Origin: Trogon surrucura
Lineage: Eukaryota > Chordata > Aves > Trogoniformes > Trogonidae
DNA: 64,000 nt
Assembly: GCA_020746105.1 (NCBI GenBank)
Contig: CM036621.1
Span: forward strand, 54,780,264-54,844,263
Direction of reading: 5' to 3'
Of the stretch, positions 13,143 to 27,700 are shown piece by piece (within the stretch, counting starts at the first letter, position 1; every line of letters begins with the position of its first letter). The notes beneath the pieces are model-generated. The model searched no databases and was not told the DNA's origin. It saw only the letters and a list, made by a program, of their open reading frames with translations. The position numbers were made by a program, and so were the translations under genes.

Positions 13143-16100
13143 AACTCAAAGGGTCTGCTTCTGCCACCCCCACAAGAAATTTTTGGTGATTACTGGAAAT
13201 GCTCACTGGTAAGGTCAGAGTAACTGGAATAGCCTCCAGCCAAGTAAAATGACAGCCTCTGCCCCAAAGCCTGACAGGCACTTGAACAGAAGGAGCATGA
13301 AGTGTGGAAGGAGCACAGGTTATTAATATCATCATAATGTTTGGTCAGGCAGGTGCAGGTTTAGATGGGACAGTATCTGGCATTCACAGGGTCTGTTTTA
13401 AGCCTGTCCCACAAGTGTCTCTGGAAGAACAGGACATAAATGGAAGGGACCATCCTGGCAGGCAGAGTATTGCAGGCCCGAGTATCGCAATGCTCAGAGC
13501 AGCTCAAGTGTACTGCTGGGCTCCTGGACTGCCTCTCATGGCCATGGGCTGTTGCATAGCTCCTCACAAGCAAACAGTCTGGAGGGTGGCCCACACTGGT
13601 TGGCCTCAGGACAAACCCCCCAAGCCAGGTGGGCCAGTGGTGCTTGTCCTGCTGCTGCCCCTTTGGGGAAATGCAAGTCTATGGTCCCCAGAGTGTTGGT
13701 TCAGCATTTCTCACAGGAGCGGCAGATGAGGTTGAAACAACAGTGCTCTATGAAAAAGCAGACTGATTCAGACTAGGAAGATGTTCTGTAGAAGCTGAGG
13801 TTGGCTGTTTGCCCCTGCCCTGCCACCAGGAGCACATCTTCCCCTGCCAAGCCACCCAGCACCAGGAAGGATGCAGGTGCAGGCCTGCAAATTGATACTG
13901 CACTTACGTGATTATAGGATCCTCACCTTCAGCCTGATTGCAGCCGACTTGAGGAAGAGTGAGTCCAGAAATCCAGTTCTGTCTGTCTAAGGGATGCTGA
14001 ACAACTGGGCTAGTTAATTCAGGCTAAATTAGAAATTAATGAGGATTGCCCTGGGGATGTTCTTATAAGCCACGAGTGAAGGAAGTAGACGAGTCATCAG
14101 CAGCAGCTTCTAGGAGTATGAATTGCATGCAGAGAGATTTAAAGTCACGAATAACAAGTGTGCTTAGAGGTAGAAATTATTTACTTTATTGTTTTATTTG
14201 TAGTTATTGCACACAAGCATTTTTGCTCAAAACTCCTAGGCTGACCGTGTATGTTATGTTTGTGGAAGGACAAAACCATTCTTAAAGCGTAACTATAATC
14301 ACAAAGGGATTGTTTAATTTCAGATCTGTTTACTGACCTTTCACCACCAGAAAATGCTTTTTTTGTTGCAGTCTGTGGCAAGAGAAATTCCAGAGAATTG
14401 TAACATGTGCAATTAACAGAGGGTCAGCATTGCAGCTAGTATAAATCAGGGTAGCTACAACTTAGAGGTACACTTACATCAACTATCTGGCCCCAAGAAT
14501 GTAAAATAAGATCTGCTCTGTAGAATGAGACTACTGTTACCAAGGATCCCATGACTAGCCTTTGTATGGTTAGAAAATGCAGAGTTAATAGGATTTTGCT
14601 ATTAGTGAATTTGATCTGATACTGTGCTTAATTTTATTCCAGAGCAGCCTGGCAGACACTTAGCATCAACAAAGCAAAAACTGTAAGAGCATTTCTTACC
14701 TATTTGGAACATTTTCCTGAGCATACCGTTACTCCCCAGGAAGACCCATGGGCAGCACCGCAGGGCAGCCCTGGGCAGCCTCACCCCATAGAAAGTGTCC
14801 TGGAGTTGAGGCTGCCAATTCTGCTCTGGCACCATCACTGTGACACTGCTCAGAAATCTTGAAATGCAAACCAGAAAAACAAAAGTGTACCTCTTTATTT
14901 CTTGATGAGTACTTTAAATAGAAATACCCTGACCTATTTTTTTTTTTGTAAGCTACTCCTGTCTTGATGTTCCCATGTTGAAAAAATCAGCGTGTCACTC
15001 TTCACAGCAGCCCTATTCTCAAAGACTCAGGGCTGGATTCAGCCCAGCAACCTTATACTGGGGAATATCCACCCATCTACACTGATAGCAGCGGTCATTT
15101 AACAGTGGCTCAGAGCAGCCCTTTTCAAGCCTTGAACAGCACAACAACTCAAATAATACTCACTGCCTGCTTTGCTCTTTTCATGCTCCCTCCTAGCTTG
15201 GCACTGCAATAATAAAAAGCCTCTTTCGAAGAAAATGCACACCCTGTGTCCCTCACTCTTCCTGTAATTTACAGGAGCTAAGGTCACTAGTAAGGTCCAA
15301 GAATAACAGGCATTTCTGCTGCATTCGAAGATACCTTGGCAAAGTCTTCTGTTAGATTAGAAGAAAATGTAAACAGTTTAATGCAGTCCCCAGGCAGTAT
15401 CACCCATGCCTGGCTTTAAATGTAGATGAGGCCAGTCTTGAAGCGGGTTTTGCCTCTGCAGCGGCTGGTGCATCTGTGCCTCAGGGCACAGAAGGGAAAC
15501 CCTGTGGGGGTAAATGCCTGAGCCCTGCCCAGGCTGCAGGGAGGGTCAGTGCTCAGCTGGGCAAGAGCCCATCCCAGGAGCACCCTCAACACTGGGCGCA
15601 GGTCCGCACAGCTCTCTCCCCATGTAACTGAGGACTGGGCACAGCACCCCCCAGAGCAGAGCATCTCTCATGTTTTAGTGAGCCTCTGTTCTCACTCCAA
15701 CCAGCTGCTGCATCCCCTCACACACAGCACTTTCCTTGTTCCTCTGAAGCAAAGACAAGCCTTTCCTGCTGCCTCCTCTCACTAATGGTGGAAAATCCAC
15801 AGGCCAACACTAAACACTTATCATGACAAGACGGGAGCTTTTCTCCTCATTGAACTTCTTTACCTCTGTCTCTGAGATCTTTAGAGATTCATGGGAGGAA
15901 ATCTGCCTTTTCCTGATACCTTGTCTGATGATATGACAGCCTGGACTGTCATCAGAGGACAGATGTTTTCTGCAGCAGATGGGCAAAAATAATGAGTACA
16001 TTGGAGATATAAGCAATCCTGCACTGTCTGTTGCTCAGCAATAGAGGCCTTCGGCTTTGGCTGCCTGAGAAGCAACATGAAAAACTGGTGTAGTCCGACG

Positions 16101-19100
16101 GATCTATTACACTAACCTGACTTTAGCTTGGAGCATAGCTTGATCATTCAGCTCTTTCAGAACACCCATCACTTGCTGCTCAGTGACCTCACTTGCTTCT
16201 CAGTTAATGTCTTCTGTTCCTCCCTGGTACGAGCATGGGCAGAACTAGTCTTCTGGAGGGGAAAACTGAGGTTATCAGTCTGCTGTGCAAACTGCAGTAG
16301 CTGCACTCAGAGGGGCAGCTCCTTACCAGATGGGATTTTGTTCAGCTCTTCATGGGTTATAGCTGTTCCTGAGCAAACATTTCTCTCCTCTTATTTGCAT
16401 AGCAGATTGCAAACTTTTTAGGCTACTTCAAATGGCAGTCTGGTTGAACATGAAATCCTTGCCACAAAGAGGTCTGTCATTTGGCAGATAAATAACATCA
16501 CTGCTAAAGTAGTAAAAATGCCACCCGCTGTGTCTTACAGCTGCGTCTTACATCCTGGGTCTGTGGAGCTCACAGCTGTTTTTCAGGAGGGAGATTTATG
16601 TAGAGAATTAATGTGCATGTAAATCTCTTCCCCATATATGCTGCATCCTCCGGTGCTGAATCTTGGCTGTGGTAAGAACTGTCATAACAGCCAAAACTTT
16701 TTTAGCATTGATTGAAGAGACTATCCACCACAAAGCCACTCCTCTGTTGGGCCTCTCTGAATTAGGGAAGGAATAAAAACTAATTCAGAGATAGTATTAC
16801 AATCAGTAACAGATACATCCTGATCAGATTCAGAAACATTCATGCTGAAAGCCTGCTCCTTTCTCTGCAAGACTCCTGTTACATACATTGACAGAAGAGA
16901 AGCACTTCTGTATCTGTGGGGGATCTTCCAAACAGAAGTCCTTATAATTCTGCCAGACTCTTATCTCACTCATCTGAATTTTGCCCCCTGTCTTGAGAAG
17001 AAACATAAATCTGACATTGCTGCAAGGACTTATTCCTACCCCACAGAGAATTTTCATTACATGTGATGCAGGTGCTGCTCCAGGGTTTCAGAACAGATCA
17101 TAAGTACTAAGAGGAGCAAGTTCATGACAGAACACAGCTCTACCAAAAAATGGGAAGATTACTGAGCCACATAAGAATATAAATGCAGAGGCTACCAGGC
17201 AAACTGTTTTAATCTCGTGTTTACCTTCAGCCTGGATGTAGTCCTGGATGATATAGCCCTGGCCACCAGGTTTGTCTTAGAGGGGCTGCCCTTCCCTGGA
17301 AGAGTGGAGAGGGGAAGGACTGCGTCTGTGCCCTACTGCCCGTACAGAGCCCAGCTCCTCAAACCAAGGGCTACCACCCATGCAGCAGAGCTCCTGAGCA
17401 GAAGCCCAGTATACACTGACCGTGAAAGAGGATACGTATGGAAGCATTTATGTCCTCCAGGGAGACAATGGAAAGCTAGGATTGCTCAAATACTTTGGTT
17501 TTGGTTGTTCAGGAAGGATGACAAAAGGTGAGAGATGTAGTGGATTGTGGCAACAATTTCTTTAACTCCAGCCGTGAAGTTGTCCATTCATAAAAGGGCA
17601 CCATTCCTCCCTCTTGCACATTGATTCAGGGCACGAAATTTCCTTCAGAACAACAGGACCTGTTGCCTAACTATTCACTTTGCCAGAGAGGTTCCTTCTG
17701 TGCTGAATGAATCCAAACACAGAGCTCACCCAGACCTTGAATGTAAGCTTCATTTCGTTCTCAGGAAAGGGTCAGACACTTGATTTGTGAGCCATCACCA
17801 AAGGAGGGCCTCTTTTGCAGTAGCAGCATATCGCAAGAATGGCAAAAACCTGAAGCTGACTCACCAGCCTCTAGCATTGCCAAGTCAAAAACTATGCCCA
17901 ACTTTAAATCCACTGCAAATTAGTCTGGATCTGAGACCAAACAGTATACCGTATATCAAATATCAAGACAAGAGAGTGGCTCCACCCTCCAAAAATCATT
18001 TAGCCCAGTATGACCTGCATACTGAAAAGCATCCATTAGCATCAGCATGCTGATTTAAACACAGCAAAGCAAAAATCTGTCAACTAAAATTAAGATGCAT
18101 AAGGCACAGAAGAAGCCTGTTCAGCTTCTTGCTTCATATTGTGCCAAAGAGGAGAGGGAGGAAAGATGCTTTTTGTCTTTTTTTCCTTTTAACACATGAT
18201 TATATAAAAAAAAACCTAATTCCCTTCATTTGGCAAATCTGTTTTGTTTCTTGCAGGGTTAAATCCTGCTTGCCTCATACAAATGAGTAATCCAATTGGC
18301 TTCAATGTGACAACTCCCAAAAGGCAAACAGGATTTGACTCCCTCTAGGATGTAGTACACAGATTTTGTGAATGAGCTATTTGAAATGCTGGATACTTTG
18401 TGGAATAGCTTTGGTGCTGCCCTATAAACCCATGATGACTGTGTCAGCTAGTTTTTCTTGTGCTGAAGGTTTAAATGGCTTCCAATGACTCTAAATTTAA
18501 ACTAGGGCCTCTCACTACAAATCATTCATTTGGCCATGTTGGTTTTGTAAGATGGAGAGAAGAAAGAGGAGAAGGAAGCACTCTCTCTGAAAGCAATGGT
18601 TAGGGCCAATTTACTTTTACTGGATGCTTTAATTTCTTGAGGACCATATAATCTCCTAGGACTCTTGCAAAACTGTAAAACTCTGTATCTCTAATATAAG
18701 AGAGCAAGAGTGATTGAGCCACATTGTATAATTTTTCCTAGTTTACTGATACTAGGGGCTTTCTTATCTCCTTGCTGGCTAATTTTCTATCTTCTTACTA
18801 AGCCTTTTCAAAAAAAAAGCATACATTTGAGCTTGCAGTTTGTTTAGTATTTGCTGTTGACAGTACAGACTGTTTTCAGAGTAGCCTGAATTTCTTTTCT
18901 TTGACACCTCCGGTTACTTCACAGAAGACACTTAAGACACCTCCCAGCACCCACCTACAACGCTTGCACCGCTACAGGAGGGAGCTCCCTTGACGAAAAT
19001 GTTCATGCTGGCAGGAAACCAGATCAAGAAGGTAGTCAACAGACCAAGGAAAATAGCTTCAGTGATCTAACCCTGAGATCTGAAAGAATGTGGAAAATCA

Positions 19101-19372
19101 CTCGCTGGCTGTTTAGAAACAGTCAAATGTGTAGAGGCACTGAGTAGAAATAGCAAGCAAGGGAAGAGAAAATTGAAACAAATAATGTGCCTAACACATT
19201 ATTTATATATACCCAAAGGCAGACTTAGTGCCATCAGACAGAACTTACATGTCTTTAGGTCCTCCATGCATGCTTTGATTGCTCAAGTGGTAATCTCCCA
19301 CTGCCCCAAATCCCCTAACAGGTAGCAAGGCTTAGGCAACTTGCATTTTTAGAAGAATATTTGCATCCTCAC

Positions 19373-19398
19373 TTTTTTTTCTTTTTTTTTTTTTTTTT
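19373..19398. repeat. T-rich tract interrupted by one C
   Basis: Eight T residues, one C and then 17 T residues are seen directly. The following 60 bases are purine-rich (GGAGAGGGGGAG and similar), so the tract and its flank form a sharp pyrimidine/purine switch. I see no associated gene copy. Confidence 0.8.
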
Positions 19399-22300
19399 GT
19401 GAAAGTAAAGCCTACAGAAGGAGAGGGGGAGTAGAAGAAGTTGTTATATAAGCAGTGAGGATAGGGAGTTCTGATTAGGCTTCTACTCTGGGCTGCAAAA
19501 TAAATCATCAAAGAAAATGAAGATGCAGGTTCTTACACCAGGACTACTTATGGCTCAAGGTTTTGGTTTTTGCACACTTCTTTCCTGATAGTGTCATGGG
19601 ACTTCTCTGTGCTCTGGTAATCAAGCTATGTAACGCCATGATATGCAGTACGTCTCAGCGGGAGGGAGCATATTGGAAACTGGCATAGTCATTTTTAATG
19701 TGTGCTGCTACTAAATTCAGGCACCACATGTTAAAGAAAAGTCTTTATATTCAGAATGGCCCTCAAACCAAAATGGTGGATGTGAATACCTCCTGTCTGT
19801 GGCAACACATTTGATTTACGATCACTTTGGAGCAGGGGACTCTGTATTCCAGTGCTCTGCACAGACCATGAGGGTGACAGCAACTACAGCCCTCTGGCAG
19901 AAGGGCACTGTGACCAGACTTGTGTCCTGCACTTGGCAGAATAAAATGCTGAAGATTTAGGGCAAGTTTGCAGGTTGTGCCATTCTCTCCAGAGACATTT
20001 CACAGGCAGGACCCTGTAGGTCATGAGTATTTGAAGAAGAAGACTGTTGCACACCTTCTTAAGTTACTTACAAGGACTTTGATTTCAGTAATTTTAATAG
20101 TTCTTATTTCGGTAAACATAAAACAGACTCCTGAGCCTTGAAAGAGAAAATGTCATTGGAAAAGAAGACAGAAGCCATCCATGAGCTAATTTGCTCTTTT
20201 GCCCGACTAAGATGAGATGGTTCCCTGGATAGTTCCCTTTCCTAAGATTTTTTTCCTCCAGTCTAGTCAAATGTCCTAATTAGTAGATCTCAGTAGAAAA
20301 AACCCCACAGAATTAAAATAATCCAAAGCTCATGGTATGGTCTGAAGTGCTTTCCAGTTCCACTGTGTGAAATTTGCCTCCCAACAGCGTGTGGGAAGCC
20401 CTGAGAGCCTGGTTCCTACCAGGGCTGTGTTGGCATTAGCAGTGAGCCGTGGGAAGATGAAGCTGTATGAAGCTGCACAGATCTCATCCCTGTGAGTCTC
20501 CTGGATTTGATGGGGGGTTCTCTGTCACATGGAGGGCATTTCCAAGCCTTCTTCTGGGAAATTACTGCCTCAAATCTTGTTCATTGGAACTAGGTGTTCC
20601 AAATCCCCTAGTTAGCCCTACAAATCTTTTTTATTTAATCTTACAAAAACATTTAAAATCTTCACCTAAAAGGTCATAAAAGACAAAACAGTTCTCAGCC
20701 TCCCTCCCCTGAAATCCTGTAGATTTATATTGGAGTGAAATACTGGGCTGAAGGTGATTTAAAGGGGCAGGAATGAGGCAGAAGTATTACAATTACAACC
20801 AAAACTTCTAAGGTTAAAAACTTTTGCTTTCAAAACTTGCAGTGCCATGTAGGAAGAGTGAAACAGGGTTGTAACCATGAACCCAGCTAGTCAGCCAACA
20901 GGCTGCACATACAGAAGTTCAATCCAGCAGAAAACTAGAATTTCTCTTCTGTGAAAAACAGAGGGAAATGTTTCAGTAAAAACTTCCCTTTTTTCAACAA
21001 ACACAAATCTAGAAGTGTGGGTTTTTTCCAATGTCAACTGCCAGTAAGTGCCATAAACACCTACAAGAACAAATACATTTACAGGAACAAAAACCAAACT
21101 TTTTGTTGGAAGACACCATGAGTTCAGTTGAGATGTCTGAGCACATTTGATGGCCAGTGCTGCTGCTGGATTCATAATCCTCTCCCGATAACTCTTTGAA
21201 GAAAGAAAGCTTAACCTCATTTGACCTACACTTACTCACGGTGCCCCTTCCACTTCAGCAGCTTGAGCCACATACAAAGGGCCTTGGTTTTGCTATAGTT
21301 TTGATAGATTTTCAGGGACACAAATGTGCCTAATTCTGAGAGGGGACTGATGCCGTTTGTGCCTCTGGAAGTTGACTTGCAGTTCGTTAACCCTAGTTGC
21401 AGCTGTTGAAGTCTGCTGTGCCAAAATAATGAAACATAGCCCTGATTTCCTTTCTTCTGGGTCAAGTCTTGACAGCGAGTGACGTTCTCAGCTCTGAGAG
21501 CAACTGGGGTCACTGGCTCTCAGGGAATTAGGCTTTCTGTCTCCTATGGAAAGTCTTTGGTCTGTTGTGGCTGTTGCTTTGATTTTCTAGCATGTGTATT
21601 TTTATACATGTCTGTAAAAACAAACACAGTTTACCCTACTGCCTCGCAGATCCCTTGCGATCCCTTGTCAACAATGTCAAGCCAATGTTACACTCAAGCC
21701 CAGGAATGACTCATTTTTTTACAACTGTGGTCTTCTGAGAACATTGCAAAGGCTACAGCGGAAATGGTTTCATTCAAAAGTATTTCCTGCCTCACCATCA
21801 GTGGCTTATTTTTCCTGGGTCTCCATTTCCTTTTCTTTCCCAATGGTTTTGGCTGTTCTATATTTAGCCAGCTCACTGAAGCACACATGGAGAACTGAAC
21901 TAAGCTCTTGTGCAAAAGCTTTTCCCCTGAATTTCTGCCTTCATAGTAGAACCCCCTGTAATTTGACTGTCTTGTTACTCCCACTCATCCCTGCTGAATA
22001 CAGCTGTGTAAGATTTCAGCAGTGCACATTGCATTTTTAATTCACTGTGTGTCTCTCCCTCAAATGAGAAGCAGATGGCATCTGCTGCCAGGGTGACTCA
22101 GCACGCAAAGAACTGCAATCGCAACCCAGCAGCTTATGCTAAATAACCTGACCCATTTACTTCGAAAGTCAGCCAAATCTAAATGCCAAGTATTAGATTA
22201 AGGTGCAGGTGGGTGGAGATTGGAATGAGCCTAAGGTAGGGGAGAGAAGGGACAGACAATGTCCCTGAGCTCCATAGGCAAGCACCAGAGTAGGGGGCAA

Positions 22301-24559
22301 TGCAGCAGTGGTGCTTGGACCCCTGCCCTGCAGTCCTGGGCAGGACGTGCGCTGGTTTGTAGCCCACCTAAACAAAAATACCAGGTGAAGGTATTACTGC
22401 AGTTGAAGGGGGAGAGAGATGCAGGGGCAGACCAGGGGAGCCTGTGTGAACCTGCCTTCTGCTGCAGGAAGTGTAAGAGGAGGTAAAATGACTGGTTTCA
22501 CAGGTGGCTCAGGCAGGATGGCCTGCGGGCAGTAGAACCTCTCAGGAAGCAGTAGCTCACTCTATCTCCAGCAGTATCTCAGGAGGGAGAAGAGAGGGCA
22601 CTATCCGGCCCAGGCTTTGGCATATGAGCAAAAGACTTTAGGTAGCCGGTAGTTAATCCACTGAAAAGGTGGATTCCCTTGTAACAATGGATTTTCACTT
22701 CCAAGTGGACAAGATCTTTGAAGGGATAAGAGATTAACAATCTGATGCTTCTCAGTCTGCCTGATCAAGTGTCATCTTCCAGTAGTGCTTATCAGTGTCA
22801 AAACTTGTTTTTCTTAGGAATGTAATGTTTTTACAAGGGCATGTTTAGTAGCAGAAGGACCTCACTATGTGTGTGAAGATATCATTAGTTTTAGTATCTT
22901 CATTGGAAGCTGCTGATTTTTTACAAACCTTCTATAGCAGAGCTGGGCTTAGCGCTGCTTTCTTCGTGTATCTGACATCATCACATGCTTGTCATATTTT
23001 CCTTCAGAGTAGAAGAAACTTTCCATGGATCTCTAAGTTGAGCCTCTCCCTGCAAAAAGGTTTCCTTATTCAGAGATGGAAGAACCTAAAATGAAAAATG
23101 ATTCAGTGGTTTTCCTGAGTTCACACAATGATTTGGAACATATTTCAATGTCTCTGATGAAGATGGCAGGTTTTGCAGCTGAATCTAGCGGCAGGAGTTC
23201 TTTATCCTTTCTGTGACCTAGAAGTTATGTTACAACTATGTACTTCCATGTAACCATCTTTTTGTTTAAAGTGATCAGGGTGAGTTCTAAATTTGCACAG
23301 ACTGTGTTTGGAAGACCTAATGGCTGAGGTGAAATGCCCAGGAGTCCCTGGAGGAGTGAAAGCTTAAAGAATTTGCAGGTCCTGTTCTTCAGTCAAAACC
23401 CTCTTCTCTCCTCTTGGTAATGTGACTCCAGTTTCAGGGGTCTCTTTTTTAGGAGCAAGAGGTCCTAGATTACTTTCCTCTGAGATCATTTGCAGAGCTC
23501 CCTGCATGTTCTGGTGGCTTTGATTGTAGAGGGCTGCAATGAGTGAGTGAGAAGACACGGAGGCAGCTGGCATTCATTCCAGAAATACGTGGGCACTGGA
23601 CTTTGCCAGGGCCACGCCTGGAAATGTCTCAGTTCTTCCGGTGCAGAGATGCAGAAACACAGACTGTTTCTTCCTTAGAGCTGGTTAGTTCAATCTGGCA
23701 AACTTGCCTAACTTTCTTCTTGGAAAACAGTTTTGTGCTTTAAAGGTCCTTACCTTTCAAAGGTGTCTGAGCCTTTGTGTAGACTCAGTCAAAGAGTGCT
23801 CTGGAAAAGCTCGGCTGTTGACCATGATGTACGTGACAAAAAAGTCAGCCACAAAGAGGGTTTTAATTTGAAAATGCCACATCACATGCATTATGAAATG
23901 ATATAAAAAGGTGCAGCTGCTCTGCTAGTCATTTTCTATTTGCCTTAAAATGAAACACTTTATGAACTTGTATCTTTCTTAGACATCCTTTATCATGATC
24001 TCCCAGAAGCCTCAAGCTAGTTACATTATCAGAACAATAAATGAAGTGTCCATCTTGCTGTCTCTTCCACACAGATATCCTTCATGAACACTAGCAGCCT
24101 CTCTGAAGTCGACTATGCCACTTGCATGCATAGAAATGTTTGCAGTGAAATTTCAAGGGTCAGTCCTAGCTTTCATTTTGTTTGATTATGTTTTGTAGAT
24201 ATACACATTCAGCCATTTCTCAGCCCTTATCTAGAAAGTATCCACCCCTCTAGTTACACATAAAGGAGTGAAGAAAAGAGCAAACTATAACGTGCAGGCA
24301 CTTCAAAGGCGGGGCACAATGCTATCTGCAGAGAAACACATACACACGGCCTGCTGCCCATAAGGAGCTGGATGGAAAGACTACAGCAGCACAGAGGGAA
24401 AAAATAGTACAGAGAAGGCCAGCTGTGTCTTGAGGCACAGTTGCAGTTGTCATGTCTACTGCATATAGAAGATACACCTTATTTTCATTAGTCATGCTGA
24501 GGAAGAAAGGAAGCTGAGCTGCCAGTCAGTGCCCTTAGATCCTGAGTGTGCTCTCCAAA

Positions 24560-24770
24560 CAACATGTAACGGATGCATTAGGGCGTCCCACTTGAATGGT
24601 GCGGCTGTTCAAAGCCTGCGCGGTCAGTACGCTGTCGTTTCATTGCCCTCTCCAATGCAGCTCTGATGTCTGAGCTGTGCTGCCCAGCCCTTCCAAACGC
24701 CAAGGATGACTGAGGACAAGAGGTGTGTCAGAGCTCTGAGCTGCCCATCGGCTCACTGAAGCTTGAGACC
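24560..24770. other. Locally CpG-denser patch, possible regulatory element
   Basis: About nine CpG dinucleotides fall in roughly 200 bases (in contexts such as AACGG, GGCGTC, TGCGCGG, TACGCTGTCG, AACGCC and TCGGC), while the surrounding kilobases hold few. It is too small and not GC-rich enough for a CpG island. CpG retention over a short interval can mark a conserved or hypomethylated element such as an enhancer, but it can also be chance. No open frame or splice signal explains it. Confidence 0.25.
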
Positions 24771-27700
24771 TTTAAGGAAGAACAGAGTGAAAACACGCCT
24801 GCATTAATTCAGTAGTATGCCACAAAAACACTTTGAATGTGAGCTGTGTTATAAGTAATCAATACTTGCTGTTACAGTGAGCACTTCCTGGTTTCAGAAA
24901 CACTGTCTTAAAGGTGCAAAGCACTCAAAGGATTAAAAATAATCTTCGCAAGTCCTGCTAAGATAAATGGGGATGTTAGTATTGGCTTGATCCTGTGGTG
25001 TTACTCTCAGGTTGTAGCATAGAAGACAGTGCTCTATTGTCTTATATTTCAAAAATAGTCTTCTCCTCCACCAGAACAGGAATGATTCTCATTTGAAACG
25101 AACAACACCATCACCACTTTAAGGTGAAAAAAAAATTGAGTCAGCCCATAGATTCCTTTTTCTGCAAATAGCAGACTCCTGTATTTATCTCTGAAGTTCT
25201 CATACACAGTCGATCTGCTGGGGAATAAACTGTACAGCATCACTAGAGAGCCAGTCATGAGGCACATATGAACTGATCACATTAACGCATAATTAGCACA
25301 TAATTTTCTGAAGATCCCATATGGCTCAAATCATATCATTACTAACAGCAGCACATCATATAATCAACAAGAGTGGGTCAAGCCCTGACCTTTTTCTAGC
25401 ATACATGCGCTGATAATAATAGATATTATTTTTGGCTAGAAATAGATTTGCTGTGTGATTTATGACCCAGCTTCTTCTTTTTTTTTTTTTTAAGAGCAAA
25501 TGTTCTCTTTGATGATCTTGGTGGTAGTGTCTGCTATTTTGCTGCCGTGGCAGACAATAGCATAACAAAACTGACTAGTTCACCAGCTCAGTCTTACAAC
25601 TGAGTAAGAGTCTGGAAGCTTACCAGCTCAAATGATGGTGCACTGGCTGCGGGGCCCAGGAAAAAAATGCAAATATTTCGGCTGTATAGACAGCTATCCA
25701 AATAGCAGAGCAGATGAGGCAGCCTCATCTGGGGAGACAGAAGATATGTGTGATGACCTCCTTCCTTCAAGTTAAATAAGGTAAAATCTTACCCTGGGTC
25801 ACTGACACAAGTTCCCTTCCTCCGTGAGTGTACACAAAGGGCAATGCACAGTATCTGCAACTTGGCAGCATGACAAGAGCCCGGAGAGGATGTTCTGCAG
25901 TCTGCTCTCGCTGTACCCCGTCCGAGTGCCTGCTGTGTGTAGTCAAGGTACCTGGGGCTGACTGAGCACAAGGCAGCGAATGCCAATTCAAGCTGCCACA
26001 TTCTGTGCTATTCTGTCTCTGCTCTTGCTCGTTCACCAGTATCTTTGGTGTTGCCATTCCTTGTGTTCGGTCTATCTCCTAGTGGTGCCCTGCTTTTCCT
26101 GCACTCTCATTTCTCCTTCAGGGAACACAGAAGTTTAGCAGGCAACATGGAAGCTGCCTCTTCTCTGCTGAATGTCCAACATCTAGGGCATTCTCCCTTT
26201 TTGGCATGGTAGGTTTGGATGTTGAGGTGTGACAGAAGTTTCCTTGCCCATTTCTCTCTATCAAGTCTGGCACAATGAGGAGTCCCAGCTATGATATTTT
26301 TGGCTGACAGTGTCCCAACATGCCATGTATTGTGCAATTTACTTGGCTTTGCTTCTTACCACAAAAATTAACAAAATCCATACCATGCTTCTTGCCTGTC
26401 AGGAAGCAGTACTCTGCATTAATCTCTTATTTGGGAGACAGGCTATGTGATAGAGATGATTAATCCCAGCCACAGATAACACTTCCTGTCTTTAAATAGT
26501 TTCGGTTGATAAATAACTTCTACAGTGAAACACTATCCCACAATGGGGTTTTGGTCTAAGCCAGGAACTTTTGAGTTTAAATTCTGGCTTTCAGACAAAA
26601 TCATTTTGTGGATAAAAGTAGAAGCCTGGGTTTGGGTTTTACGTTGGTGTGTTTTTGTGGTTTCTTTTTTGTTGGTTTTTTTTTTCAAAGAGAAGGTACA
26701 CCCTCAGCTTTTTACACTCTCCTCAGGAGCTCCAACTCTTCAGCACCTACAAACACAACCCTACTTCTCTGGCCACTTATTTTTGCTATAAGCTCGTCCC
26801 AGAGTTTTCCCCGTAGATGTATTGAAAGGATAAGCTACTCAATGTCAGAAAGACTGAAGATGCAGATCATGGCTTGAGGCAGATTAGAGTCACACACATT
26901 TTTCAGAGGTTGCTCTAGGGAGCCTGCAGTGCCATCATGGACCCCACCAGTACTCAGTCTTTTGCTGGAAAATGTACCCAGCAGACCTCGTTCTTGAATC
27001 CAGGTCACACATACGTTCATGGCTGTTCAAAGATAAGATCTGGTCCAAAGCCCATTGAAAGGAGCAACACTCTTTCCTAATTTAAGTGAGTTGGAGTCAG
27101 GGCTTTACAGGATGCATGAACCCCAGCCTTCCCCGCTTGTGGGTAGCACAGTGATCTGACACACAGCTGCCTTCTGAGAGCATGTTTACACAACTGGGGA
27201 AGTCTTGGCCTCTAGATGATAAAGGACTTTCTACCACAGGCACTGTCCAAATGGTATTTAAAAAATAACATTCAGACTTCTGCAATCTCTCTGCAGGATT
27301 TACCATTTAAATCCTTTTTCAAACCATACAGAAATAGAGCATGTGTTGTAGTGATTTTCTTCAGTTCCCTTCCACCAGAGAAACCGGGGAGAAGGGGCTG
27401 TGGCCACCAGGTCTTGGAGCTAGGGGGAAATAAATGGAAACAGAAAATTCTGTATGTAGGAATCTCATGCATGCCGAGACATTTAAAAATAAGGAGTGGT
27501 GATGAGATAAAGTCTTTGAAGGAGCTTGAATTTAAGTGATTCTTTTCTTTTCTACCATGCAAAATAAATGGGCTGCATGATGGAACTTCTTACTGAAGAT
27601 AGCTGTGCAGATGCAGAAGCATCAAGGAGCCTCCAGAAACACCATGACTGCAACTTTAGCTTTAAACTAGCTTCAGAGGACGATCTCCACATCCCCATGA

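Larger units (their letters stand above)
11416..24559. other. Gene-poor unique sequence with simple repeats
   Basis: No gene is supported in this 13-kb stretch. The GC-richer patches at about 13.3-13.7, 15.4-15.8 and 17.2-17.5 kb carry open frames of up to about 140 codons. These have no domain signature and no consistent splice signals. Simple repeats inside are listed separately. An AT-rich segment at about 12.36-12.59 kb has the dense, non-repetitive texture of conserved non-coding DNA, but that cannot be judged without an alignment. Confidence 0.5.

Noticed and set aside
13304..13729. 141-codon open frame on the plus strand
   Set aside because: No recognisable domain, a comparable frame exists on the opposite strand, and there are no agreeing splice or promoter signals. 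It falls in a GC-richer patch where long chance frames are expected.
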